NCBI RefSeq assembly: GCF_008120935.1
Contig: NZ_RDBO01000055.1
Coordinates: 95,319-131,907, forward strand
From: Streptomyces sp. sk2.1
GTDB taxonomy: Bacteria > Actinomycetota > Actinomycetes > Streptomycetales > Streptomycetaceae
Direction: 5' to 3'
DNA length: 36,589 bases
The stretch's first letter is position 1. Each line of letters starts with the position of its first letter. The notes under the pieces were generated by a model. It worked only from the letters and a program-made list of their open reading frames with translations, did not search any database and had not been told where the DNA came from. A program made the position numbers and the translations under genes. Positions 24,128 through 31,234 of the stretch are shown here, one piece after another.

Positions 24128-24762
24128 GCGACGGCCTTGCCCACCACCGGCGCGAGCCCCGCCGACCTCGCGACGGCTCCGGTGTCACCGCACTGCACCA
24201 GCCAGTTGGCCAGCATCAGGTGCCCGTACTCGGTCAGCACCGACTCCGGGTGGAACTGCACGCCTTCCACCGCCAGTTCGCGGTGGCGCAGCCCCATGAT
24301 GATGCCGTCGGCCGTGCGCGCCGTCACTTCCAGCTCCGGCGGTACGGTGCCGGGCTCGGCGGCGAGCGAGTGGTAGCGGGTCGCGGTGAAGGGGGACGGC
24401 AGGCCGGCGAAGACCCCCACGCCCTCGTGCGTCACCGACGAGGTCTTGCCGTGCAGCAGCTCCGGGGCACGGTCCACCACGCCGCCGTAGGCCACCGCCA
24501 TCGACTGCATCCCCAGGCAGACCCCGAAGACCGGGACGCCCGTCGCCGCGCAGTGGCGGACCATCTCGATGCAGACGCCCGCCTGCTCCGGGGCACCGGG
24601 GCCGGGCGACAGCAGGACGCCGTCGAAGCCGTCCTGGGCGTGCGCCGTCGTCACCTCGTCGTTGCGCAGCACCTCGCACTCGGCACCGAGCTGATAGAGG
24701 TACTGGACGAGGTTGAAGACGAAGCTGTCGTAGTTGTCCACCACGAGGATGCGGGCGCTCAC
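24124..24762 (-). CDS. pabA: Aminodeoxychorismate/anthranilate synthase component II (glutamine amidotransferase)
   Basis: A 212-residue class I glutamine amidotransferase that supplies ammonia to a PabB- or TrpE-type synthase for folate or tryptophan. The triad is visible: Cys82 (FGVCLGMQSMA), His171 and Glu173 (VQFHPES). The oxyanion-hole motif LSPGPGAPEQAG is present. Its place beside the pknB operon matches trpG/pabA of other actinobacteria. No synthase subunit is adjacent, so it may serve both pathways. The GTG at 24760-24762 overlaps the small membrane-protein stop, and its stop overlaps srtE1, so it is embedded in the sortase operon. Confidence 0.94.
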   Translation of the reverse strand: MSARILVVDNYDSFVFNLVQYLYQLGAECEVLRNDEVTTAHAQDGFDGVLLSPGPGAPEQAGVCIEMVRHCAATGVPVFGVCLGMQSMAVAYGGVVDRAPELLHGKTSSVTHEGVGVFAGLPSPFTATRYHSLAAEPGTVPPELEVTARTADGIIMGLRHRELAVEGVQFHPESVLTEYGHLMLANWLVQCGDTGAVARSAGLAPVVGKAVA

Positions 24763-24941
24763 TGGCCGCCCTCCGTCCCTGTCGAGCCGTCGACTGTCAC
24801 GTCACCGAACGGGAGCAGGGGTTCCGCCCATGGGAAGACGTACTGGAAGAGCACATAGACGACCCCCAGCACCAGTACGAGCGAGATGAGCGCGCGCACC
24901 CACGTGTTGCCCGGCAGATGCCGCCAGATCCAGCCATACAT
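24759..24941 (-). CDS. Small single-pass membrane protein, conserved in position
   Basis: A 60-residue protein: N-terminal MYGWIWRHLPGNTW, one transmembrane helix (about 16-38, LISLVLVLGVVYVLFQYVF) and an acidic, Gly/Thr-rich tail. I do not recognise a named family, but a small membrane protein in this place is typical of Streptomyces. I chose the ATG at 24939-24941 because a good ribosome binding site (GGAGGGG) precedes it; an in-frame ATG upstream has no such site. The stop overlaps the pabA start by GTGA, so it is co-translated with pabA and sortases. It could be a sortase accessory factor (inference). Confidence 0.8.
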   Translation of the reverse strand: MYGWIWRHLPGNTWVRALISLVLVLGVVYVLFQYVFPWAEPLLPFGDVTVDGSTGTEGGQ

Positions 24942-24998
24942 GCTGTCCCCTCCATTCGGTACGGGAACCAGACTAAAGGGCCGCGGCACGAGCGTGGG

Positions 24999-25694
24999 TC
25001 AGCTGTGGAAAGCCGCCGGTCTGCCTTCCGCGACGGGCTGGGTGGCGTCGAGGTGCGCCCAGGCGATGAGCCGGTGGCTGCTGCCCCACTCGGGGTCGCA
25101 GGTGGTCAGTGTCAGATAGCGGCCGGGCCCGTCGAAGCCGGATCCGCGGGGGACCGGGGCGATGACCCCGGTGTCGCTCGGCACGGTCCGGTGGGGCGGT
25201 TTCTCGATCCGGTACGTGAACCACGTCGTCCCGTCCGTCAGCAGGACCGCGTCGCCCCGGCGCAGTCTCGGGAAGTCCTTGAACGGGTCACCGTACGTGC
25301 GGCGGTGTCCGGCCACCGCGAAGTTCCCCGTCCCTCCCGGACGGGCGGTGCCCCGGTAGTGGCCGAGACCTTTCTGCAGGGTCCTGACCTCGGTGTTCTC
25401 CAGGACGGGCCATTCCCAGCCCTTGCCGAAGCGCGGTATGTACAGCATCGCGAACGGCTTGCCGTCCCGGTACGCGGCGGGTGCGGGGGGCTTGGACGAC
25501 TCCGGGGCGGGCCGTGCTCCGGGCACGGGAGCCGTCCGCTCCCACTGGCCGCGCAGGGCGTCGAGCTCCTCCCCGGTCGCGTCCGCGGCCTTCACCCCGG
25601 TCCAGAACAGCACGTACACCACGAAGAGCACGATGAGCGCGCCGACGGTGATGCAGAGCTCGCTGAACGTCCTGACGACCAGTCGCACCGGCAC
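24999..25694 (-). CDS. Third class E-type sortase
   Basis: A 231-residue sortase with a transmembrane helix near the N-terminus (about 12-34) and the sortase barrel. The triad is His130 (VAGHRRTYGDPF), Cys199 (TLTTCDP) and Arg208 (SSHRLIAW). It differs from its two neighbours by LTTCDP instead of LTTCTP and by lacking any cytoplasmic extension. A Pro/Ala/Ser linker lies between the helix and the barrel (about 56-73). GTG 25692-25694 follows GGGGAGG; a second GTG two codons later is possible. It is the distal gene of the DUF881-sortase pair and 57 nt upstream of the small membrane-protein gene. Confidence 0.88.
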   Translation of the reverse strand: MPVRLVVRTFSELCITVGALIVLFVVYVLFWTGVKAADATGEELDALRGQWERTAPVPGARPAPESSKPPAPAAYRDGKPFAMLYIPRFGKGWEWPVLENTEVRTLQKGLGHYRGTARPGGTGNFAVAGHRRTYGDPFKDFPRLRRGDAVLLTDGTTWFTYRIEKPPHRTVPSDTGVIAPVPRGSGFDGPGRYLTLTTCDPEWGSSHRLIAWAHLDATQPVAEGRPAAFHS

Positions 25695-25739
25695 CGGGTC
25701 GGCCTCCCCAGCTGCTCGCTACTTCACGGGAGCCACTCG

Positions 25740-26507
25740 CTACTTCATGGGCTCCGCGTGGTGGAGGTCCACTGTGCCCGAGTAGCCGGGAAGAGTCACC
25801 GCATCGTGCTCGTCCACTTTCCAGCCGAGCCCGTACGCCTTGACGTACAGCAGGTAGTTGTTGATCGCCGGGGAGTCGTTGAGCGCCTGCTTGAGCCTGC
25901 CCGGGTCGCCGATCGCGGTGATCTTGTACGGCGGGGAGTAGACCCGGCCCTGGAGGATCAGGGTGTTGCCGACGCAGCGCACCGCGCTCGTGGAGATCAG
26001 CCGCTGGTCCATGACCTGGATGCCCTTGGCACCGCCCTGCCAGAGGGCGTTGACGACCGCCTGCAGGTCCTGCTGGTGGATGACCAGGTCATTGGGCTGC
26101 GGGTCGGGGTAGCCGGGGCCGGCGGTGGCGTCGGGCGGGGCGTCGTCGAGGGTGACCGACACCGACCGGCCGGTGAGCTTCGTGGTGCCCGCGGCCCGTT
26201 CGAGCTCCTTGAGCCGGGCGTCCTCCGCCTCGGTGCTGCCGTCGTCGCGCCGGGCCAGGGCGTCGATGTCATCGCGCACGGATGCGGTGGTCTCGTCCAG
26301 CCGGGCGTTCTTCTCGCTGCGCTGCTGGATGAGGTCCGAGAGCTTGAGCAGCGAGGAGTCGGTGCGGATATTGGTGCCCTTGGCCGTATTGGCGCTGGTG
26401 ACGAAGATCAGCCCGGCCAGGGCGAAGACGCCGGCGGTGAGCACTCTGGCCGGGTGCCGGAAGGTGCGCCGGACCGGCCCTTGGGGAGAGTCGGCAGAAT
26501 TGCTCAA
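25740..26507 (-). CDS. DUF881 family membrane-anchored protein
   Basis: A 255-residue protein with one N-terminal transmembrane helix (about 22-40), a coiled-coil-like region (about 52-105) and a C-terminal DUF881 domain (about 110-245; VNALWQGGAKGIQVMDQRLI and AIGDPGRLKQAL). Members of this family are found next to cell-division genes such as crgA and ftsQ clusters in Gram-positives, but their role is not known. It is divergent from crgA. The start is a TTG at 26505-26507, preceded by AAGGAG; no ATG or GTG in frame fits better. An imperfect 22-bp duplication covers its stop codon region (about 25712-25750). Confidence 0.85.
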   Translation of the reverse strand: MSNSADSPQGPVRRTFRHPARVLTAGVFALAGLIFVTSANTAKGTNIRTDSSLLKLSDLIQQRSEKNARLDETTASVRDDIDALARRDDGSTEAEDARLKELERAAGTTKLTGRSVSVTLDDAPPDATAGPGYPDPQPNDLVIHQQDLQAVVNALWQGGAKGIQVMDQRLISTSAVRCVGNTLILQGRVYSPPYKITAIGDPGRLKQALNDSPAINNYLLYVKAYGLGWKVDEHDAVTLPGYSGTVDLHHAEPMK

Positions 26508-26648
26508 CGTACCCTTATCTCCTTAGGCGCCACGGAAGCACTACGCTAACGGACGCCCGGGGGAGGCAGCAGTCCCCCTCGCGCCAGCCCCGGCTGCCAG
26601 CCACAGTTCCCTGCGCGGTCACGCAGCGCATCGACAGGAGAGTTCCTC

Positions 26649-26903
26649 GTGCCGAAGTCACGTATCCGCAAGAAGGCCGACTTCACGCCCCCTCCGGCGA
26701 AGCAGGCAACCAACATAAAGCTGACCAGCCGCAGCTGGGTCGCGCCCGTGATGCTGGCGCTCTTCCTGATCGGCCTGGCCTGGATCGTCGTCTTCTACGT
26801 GACCGACGGCGACCTGCCCATCGACTCGCTGGGCAACTGGAACATCGTCGTCGGCTTCGGCTTCATCGCCGGTGGCTTCGGCGTCTCCACGCAGTGGAAG
26901 TAG
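26649..26903 (+). CDS. crgA: Cell division protein CrgA
   Basis: An 84-residue membrane protein with two transmembrane helices (about 31-51 and 65-79) and a basic N-terminus ([16 protein letters not shown]). CrgA modulates FtsZ ring formation and timing of sporulation septation in Streptomyces, and recruits divisome parts in mycobacteria. Family hallmarks are [20 protein letters not shown] and the conserved [15 protein letters not shown] at 26649 follows AGGAG (26636-26640). It is divergent from DUF881, as in other actinobacteria, and is followed by a long gap with DnaA-box matches. Confidence 0.96.
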   Translation: MPKSRIRKKADFTPPPAKQATNIKLTSRSWVAPVMLALFLIGLAWIVVFYVTDGDLPIDSLGNWNIVVGFGFIAGGFGVSTQWK

Positions 26904-27337
26904 CGCCCTCCCGCGTCTGACCGCACGGCGGGGCCCGCTCCCGCAACCCTTGCCCCGAGTTACCCACAGCGTTATCCACAGGCAGGGGAAAAGGTCAGAC
27001 GATCTGTGGATAACCCTCCGGCTGTTGACGCCGATGTGACTGCAGTCTCTCCCCCGGAGGAGAGAGCGCCCCTTGTCCCTGCTGGAAAAACCCAGCTCAG
27101 CGACAAGGGGCACAGCTGTTCCCACAGAATGCACAAGATCCGGCACCCGCTGTGGACAACTCCCGCCACAGACGATCACAACTGGTCCGATCCGGACGAC
27201 CAGGAGCCTGATCCGGGCAGCCACAGCCCCCGGCCCGCACAGCCCCTGTCCTGCGGAGCTCCGCCCGCACGGCCCCGCCCGCACAGCTGCCGGATCCGGC
27301 GCGGGCCTCCCGCGCGGACCTCCGCGCGGCGGTCCGC
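26904..27337. other. 434-bp gap after crgA: DnaA-box cluster and stem-loops
   Basis: A non-coding stretch between convergent crgA and the rhomboid gene. It holds DnaA-box matches TTACCCACA (26960-26968), TTATCCACA (26972-26980), its exact reverse complement (27005-27013) and TTGTCCACA on the minus strand (27151-27159). Between them are two adjacent hairpins: TCTCTCC/GGAGAGA (27046-27065) and GCCCCTTGTC/GACAAGGGGC (27068-27111, with an inner GCTGG/CCAGC stem). A third hairpin (27314-27337, GCGGACC/GGTCCGC) touches the rhomboid stop. Whether it is a DnaA-titration site, a terminator region or both is not decided by sequence. Confidence 0.6.
27068..27111 (+). terminator. Large stem-loop after crgA
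   Basis: GCCCCTTGTC and GACAAGGGGC pair perfectly (10 bp) around a 24-nt loop that itself contains a GCTGG/CCAGC stem with an AAAAA turn. It is 165 nt after the crgA stop. It could stop crgA transcription or be part of a small RNA. There is no T-run on either side. Confidence 0.45.
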
Positions 27338-28246
27338 TCAGGTCAGCGCGGCCGTTCTGGCGACGACGACGAAAACCACGGCCGCCAGGACGAGGGCACA
27401 GGTGCCGTACTGCACCAGATCGCGCCGCTCCCGGGGGGCGTGCACCATGCCGATCGCGATCAGCGTGCCCGCGATCAGGCCGCCGACATGCGCCTGCCAG
27501 GCGATTCCACCCCAGGGGTTGAACGTGATGACCAGGTTCACCGCGAGGAGCACGAGGACCGGACGCATGTCGTAGTTGAGCCGGCGCATCAGCACGGCGG
27601 TGGCACCCAGCAGGCCGAAGATCGCTCCGGAGGCACCCAGCGAGCCCTGCACGGGCGCGGAGAGCCAGTAGGTGAGGGCACCGCCCGCCAGTCCGGAGAT
27701 CAGATAGAGCGCGAGGTAGCGGGCGCGGCCGAGCGCCGCTTCCAGCGGGCCGCCGAGCCACCACAGGCCCAGCATGTTGAACAGGATGTGCCACATCTCC
27801 TGGTGCAGGAACATCGACGTCACCAGCCGGTACCACTGGCCCTCGGCCACGCCCTCCAGCGGGCCGCCGAAATGGGTCGTGGCCCGGCCGAGCAGCATCA
27901 GCTCCTCGACCAGCGCGTCGCCCTTCACCAGCACCGCGAGGTACACGGCGACGTTGAGGCCGAGGAGGACCTTGGTGACGAGGCGGGGATCGGTCGTGAT
28001 GCTGCCGCCCGCGACGGTGCGCGGCCGGTTGGCGGCCGGGCCGTGCCCCGTACCCGATCCCTGGCGGACGCAGTCCGGGCACTGGAAGCCGACCGAGGCG
28101 TCGACCATGCACTCGGGGCAGATCGGGCGCTCGCACCGGGTGCAGCGGACGTTCGCCTCGCGGCCGGGGTGGCGATAGCAGCCGAGCGCGCCCTCCGCGG
28201 CGGACGGGTCCGGGCCCCCCGGCGGCTGCTGGTCCATCGGTCCCAT
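27338..28246 (-). CDS. Rhomboid family intramembrane serine protease with N-terminal zinc ribbon
   Basis: A 302-residue protein. The N-terminal cytoplasmic zinc ribbon/B-box-like domain has paired Cys and His: CYRHPGREANVRCTRC, CERPICPEC and FQCPDC. Six or more transmembrane helices follow from about residue 85. Rhomboid signatures are MWHILFNMLGLWWLGG, the catalytic Ser in SLGASGAIFGLLGA and the catalytic His in WQAHVGGLIAG. It would cleave membrane proteins inside the bilayer; the substrate is unknown. I chose ATG 28244-28246; an ATG three codons later (28237) is also possible. Upstream are two direct copies of CAACAAGTAC, read on the plus strand, before the gene. Confidence 0.92.
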   Translation of the reverse strand: MGPMDQQPPGGPDPSAAEGALGCYRHPGREANVRCTRCERPICPECMVDASVGFQCPDCVRQGSGTGHGPAANRPRTVAGGSITTDPRLVTKVLLGLNVAVYLAVLVKGDALVEELMLLGRATTHFGGPLEGVAEGQWYRLVTSMFLHQEMWHILFNMLGLWWLGGPLEAALGRARYLALYLISGLAGGALTYWLSAPVQGSLGASGAIFGLLGATAVLMRRLNYDMRPVLVLLAVNLVITFNPWGGIAWQAHVGGLIAGTLIAIGMVHAPRERRDLVQYGTCALVLAAVVFVVVARTAALT

Positions 28247-28313
28247 GGCTTCCCGGTCCCTTCGGTCCTCTGCGCGGCGGCACGCACGACGCCGCCCTGC
28301 TCGCCCCGGTACA

Positions 28314-28340
28314 CAACAAGTACCGCTCTGCAACAAGTAC
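28314..28340. promoter_or_regulatory. Direct repeat CAACAAGTAC x2 upstream of the rhomboid gene
   Basis: CAACAAGTAC at 28314-28323 and again at 28331-28340, 17 bp apart, in the upstream region of the rhomboid gene. It is AT-richer than its surroundings. Tandem spacing of nearly two helical turns suits a regulator that binds two half-sites on one face. No regulator can be named. Confidence 0.4.
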
Positions 28341-28369
28341 GGACGAGCAGGGCGTTTGGTTCCCGAAAG

Positions 28370-28390
28370 GATGATCAGAGCGTGATCATC
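28370..28390 (-). terminator. Hairpin after the cyclophilin gene
   Basis: GATGATCA and TGATCATC form perfect 8-bp arms with a GAGCG loop, 16 nt after the cyclophilin stop; on the minus strand CTTTC follows. It probably reduces read-through into the rhomboid gene. Confidence 0.55.
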
Positions 28391-28406
28391 AGATGACCCG
28401 CGGCGA

Positions 28407-28934
28407 TCAGCGGGTCTCGATGACGACCGACTCGATCACGACGTCGTTCACCGGACGGTCCGTGCGGGGGTTGGTCCGGGTGGCGGCGATGGCGTCCACG
28501 ACCTTCTTGCTCGCGTCGTCGGTGACCTGGCCGAAGATGGTGTGCTTGCCGGTCAGCCAGGCGGTCGGCGCCACGGTCACGAAGAACTGCGAGCCGTTGG
28601 TGCCCGGACCCGCGTTGGCCATGGCCAGCAGGTACGGCTTGGTGAAGGCGAGGTCGGGGTGGAACTCGTCGGCGAACTCGTACCCCGGGCCACCGGTGCC
28701 GTTGCCCAGCGGGTCACCGCCCTGGATCATGAAGCCGCCGATGACGCGGTGGAAGACGGTGCCGTCGTACAGCTTGTCCGTCGACTTCTTTCCGGTCTCG
28801 GGGTGCGTCCACTCCCGCTCGCCCTTGGCGAGCTCGACGAAGTTCTTGACCGTCTTGGGCGCATGGTTCGGCAGCAGCTCGATCTCGATGTCGCCCTGGT
28901 TGGTCTTCAAGGTGGCGTAAAGCTTCTCGGCCAC
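28407..28934 (-). CDS. ppiA: Cyclophilin-type peptidyl-prolyl cis-trans isomerase
   Basis: A 175-residue cytoplasmic cyclophilin. It has no signal peptide. Catalytic residues are in VFHRVIGGFMIQGGDP (the Arg), NGSQFFVTVAPTAWLTGKHT (Gln, Phe and the Trp that binds cyclosporin) and HTIFGQV (His). It speeds proline isomerisation during protein folding. An insert TGKKSTDKLYDG is typical of actinobacterial PpiA. Start GTG 28932-28934 after GGAAGG. In mycobacteria ppiA also lies close to crgA and the pknB operon. Confidence 0.96.
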   Translation of the reverse strand: MAEKLYATLKTNQGDIEIELLPNHAPKTVKNFVELAKGEREWTHPETGKKSTDKLYDGTVFHRVIGGFMIQGGDPLGNGTGGPGYEFADEFHPDLAFTKPYLLAMANAGPGTNGSQFFVTVAPTAWLTGKHTIFGQVTDDASKKVVDAIAATRTNPRTDRPVNDVVIESVVIETR

Positions 28935-29476
28935 GATCTGCCTTCCGTAAGTCTTCGGTGACGTGCAAGCCGTCGGTGGCGTCCGGGGCGTCCGTGCCGT
29001 TCACCGCACGGCCCCGACGTCCACCGTTCACCGCCCGGTCCTCGGTGACGTTCCGATCCTCGCACGGACCACCCGCCCCGTCGCCCGACCGCCGCCGACG
29101 GGGCGCCGCGCTCACCTCCCTGCCCGATTCCGCGCCCCGTATGGAGTCGCGGGCACGACCGGCTCTCTCCGCCCCGTCGCGGCATCGGCACACCGCCCCT
29201 GCCGCTTCCTCGCCGCTCCCCTGCCGCGACTTCCCTGCCGCGACGAATGCGGCCAAGTGCGTGACGAAGCGGCGCGGACCGGATCGAACCATGGCATTGT
29301 CGGCATCAGGCTCCCCTTGCACCGCATGGCCCGAAGGCATTTCCAGTGACCCGGATGTCCCGGACACCCCGGATGCCCCGGATGCCCGCCCCGCATGCCG
29401 TACCGGAATCCGGCGGGCATGATCTCGGAATGGGTGGAAAGGCGGAGTACCACCCGCCACCAAGGAGGAGGATCCC
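28935..29476. other. Non-coding gap between ppiA and DUF5324 gene
   Basis: A 542-bp stretch that holds the promoters of two divergent genes. No reading frame with good codon use and family character is found; overlapping long frames are antisense shadows. The one clear structure is a run of four 9-bp units of the form CCGGATGCC (29351-29386). The last 16 nt before the DUF5324 start hold a very strong ribosome binding site, AAGGAGGAGG (29462-29471). Confidence 0.5.
29351..29386. repeat. Four 9-bp tandem units (CCGGATGCC-type)
   Basis: CCGGATGTC, CCGGACACC, CCGGATGCC and CCGGATGCC follow each other without gaps. It is a short imperfect minisatellite about 90 nt before the DUF5324 gene. It is not in a gene. 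Confidence 0.7.
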
Positions 29477-30187
29477 GTGACCCGCATCGACAGCGTGCGC
29501 GCCGCAACCGACTCGGCGAAGGACAGCGTGCAGCACGCCGCGGAAGTGGTGGCGCCCTACGCCGAAACGGCCAAGGACCAGGCCGCACACCTCGCGCACG
29601 AGGCCCGCACCCGGCTCGCGCCGAAGGTGTCCAAGGCGGCTCATCAGGCCCGTGTCCAGTACGACGCGCATCTCGCCCCCCGTATCGAGATGGCCCTCAC
29701 CCACGTACCCCCCAAGGTCGACGAGGTCGGCCGGCGCGCGGCCCTGCACACCCGGCGGGCCGCCCGCACCGCGGCGGACTACACCGTGCCGCGCGTCGAG
29801 CACGCGATGGCCGTCGCCCAGCCCATGGCCGAGGAGGCGACGGCCCGCAGCGCCGCCGCGCTGGCGGCGCTGCGCGGGCAGGTCACCGCGCAGGAGATCC
29901 GGCAGCTGGCCAGGAAGCACGAGCGGCGGGCGCGGGCCGGGCGGCTCTTCAAGGGCTTCGTCGTGGTCGGCATCGTGGCGGGCGTCGCCTACGCCGCCTG
30001 GCGGTGGTGGGACAAGCAGGCCAACCCCGACTGGCTGGTCGAACCGCCCGCCCCCACGGAGGTCTCCGACCGGCCGCCGCTGACCTCGGTCGACGGCAGC
30101 GGCCCGGCCCCGCTCGACCCCGACGCCCGTACCGAGCGGGCCGAGGACGAGGGCAACGGGACCGGCGGCCCGGACGACCGCCGCTGA
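29477..30187 (+). CDS. DUF5324 family membrane protein
   Basis: A 236-residue protein of the DUF5324 family found in Streptomyces. A long amphipathic Ala/His/Arg-rich helical region (about 1-155; apolipoprotein-like, e.g. DSAKDSVQHAAEVVAPYAET) is followed by a transmembrane helix (about 163-181, FVVVGIVAGVAYAAWRWW) and an acidic Pro/Gly-rich tail. The role is unknown. The helical region may lie along the membrane or wall. GTG 29477 has a near-perfect AAGGAGGAGG ribosome binding site 5 nt away, so expression may be high. A stem-loop (30223-30278) follows the stop. Confidence 0.85.
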   Translation: MTRIDSVRAATDSAKDSVQHAAEVVAPYAETAKDQAAHLAHEARTRLAPKVSKAAHQARVQYDAHLAPRIEMALTHVPPKVDEVGRRAALHTRRAARTAADYTVPRVEHAMAVAQPMAEEATARSAAALAALRGQVTAQEIRQLARKHERRARAGRLFKGFVVVGIVAGVAYAAWRWWDKQANPDWLVEPPAPTEVSDRPPLTSVDGSGPAPLDPDARTERAEDEGNGTGGPDDRR

Positions 30188-30222
30188 TCCGCCCCCGTCA
30201 CGCCGAAGCCGTACCCATAAGG

Positions 30223-30278
30223 AGCCGTGCCCGCCGGAGCCGTTGTCCACAGGACCCCGGGTTCTTGTGGGCACGGCT
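30223..30278 (+). terminator. Terminator-like hairpin after the DUF5324 gene, with a DnaA box in its loop
   Basis: AGCCGTGCCC and GGGCACGGCT form perfect 10-bp arms around a 36-nt loop that holds TTGTCCACA (30243-30251), a perfect Streptomyces-type DnaA box. The tail is TCGCCCTTC. It is 35 nt after the DUF5324 stop. Confidence 0.6.
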
Positions 30279-30294
30279 TCGCCCTTCAACGCAC

Positions 30295-30336
30295 GAAACC
30301 CCCTCCTCCTGCGTTTCCACAGGAGGAGGGGGTTTC
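30295..30336 (-). terminator. Terminator of tRNA-Ala
   Basis: GAAACCCCCTCCTCCTG and CAGGAGGAGGGGGTTTC are perfect 17-bp arms with an 8-nt loop, 6 nt after the tRNA 3' end. On the minus strand the stem ends GGTTTC and is followed by GTGCGTTG. Confidence 0.85.
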
Positions 30337-30342
30337 GACGAG

Positions 30343-30415
30343 TGGAGCCTAGGAGATTCGAACTCCTGACATCTGCCTTGCAAAGGCAGCGCTCTACCAA
30401 CTGAGCTAAGGCCCC
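30343..30415 (-). tRNA. tRNA-Ala (TGC)
   Basis: A 73-nt tRNA. The acceptor stem GGGGCCT/AGGCTCC includes the G3-U70 pair that marks alanine tRNAs; the discriminator is A and CCA is not encoded. The anticodon arm is CTGCC-TTTGCAA-GGCAG, giving anticodon TGC. D loop AGCTCAGTTGGTAGAGC and T arm AGGAGTTCGAATCTCCT are standard. It is followed by a very strong terminator. Confidence 0.97.
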
Positions 30416-30585
30416 GAAAAAGGACAGCACCGGACGCTCCGGCATCCTGGCCACCGCCGCAGAACCACAGTACCGGGTACCCCCCGCATTCCTGCAAAAG
30501 GATAGGGACTCCCGGTCGGCGACCACTCTCCGTAAGATGCTCGACGAGGTTCGCAGCAGCGAAGCCGCAGCGAAGGGGAGACGCC

Positions 30586-31134
30586 ATGGACGCAGCGCAG
30601 CAAGAGGCCACCGCAAGAGCCAGGGAACTTCAGCGCAGTTGGTACGGGGAGCCCCTCGGCGCACTCTTCCGCCGGCTGATAGACGACCTCGGTCTGAACC
30701 AGGCCCGGCTCGCCGCCGTCCTCGGGCTGTCCGCCCCCATGCTCTCCCAGCTGATGAGCGGCCAGCGGGCGAAGATCGGCAACCCCGCGGTCGTCCAGCG
30801 CGTCCAGGCGCTCCAGGAGCTGGCCGGCCAGGTCGCGGACGGCAGCGTCAGCGCGGGCGAGGCCACCGACCGCATGGAGGAGATCAAGAAGTCCCAGGGC
30901 GGCTCCGTCCTCACCAGCACGGGCCAGACCTCCCACACCGGCGGCGCCCCCACCGTCCGGCGCGTGGTCCGCGAGATCCAGTCGCTGCTGCGATCGGTCG
31001 CGGCGGCCGGCGACATCATCGACGCCGCCGACTCCCTCGCCCCGACCCATCCCGAACTGGCAGAGTTCCTCAGGGTGTACGGCGCGGGGCGCACCGCGGA
31101 CGCGGTGGCGCACTACGAGGGGCACCAGAGCTAG
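30586..31134 (+). CDS. Helix-turn-helix DNA-binding protein
   Basis: A 182-residue regulator with a Cro/CI-like helix-turn-helix at about 38-62 (LNQARLAAVLGLSAPMLSQL, recognition helix included). A flexible Ser/Thr/Gly segment (about 104-122) leads to a C-terminal helical part (about 123-175) with an IIDAADSLAPTHPELAEFLR stretch. The family is conserved in Streptomyces without a known target. ATG at 30586 after AAGGGGAG. It is 100 nt upstream of the second Ser/Thr kinase on the same strand, so the two may form one unit, with the regulator as a possible kinase target (inference). It is divergent from tRNA-Ala. Confidence 0.87.
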   Translation: MDAAQQEATARARELQRSWYGEPLGALFRRLIDDLGLNQARLAAVLGLSAPMLSQLMSGQRAKIGNPAVVQRVQALQELAGQVADGSVSAGEATDRMEEIKKSQGGSVLTSTGQTSHTGGAPTVRRVVREIQSLLRSVAAAGDIIDAADSLAPTHPELAEFLRVYGAGRTADAVAHYEGHQS

Positions 31135-31234
31135 GACCGTCCGCCCGGATCGGGCCGGGCAATGCCTCCGAAGAACCGGTCGTGGGACCGGACGTCGTGG
31201 GACCGAAACGGGAACTGGGAGCGGGCACAGCGCA

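Noticed and set aside
26904..27337. Riboswitch or T-box in the gap after crgA
   Set aside because: No known conserved core is seen and both flanking genes end here, so there is no downstream gene to control.
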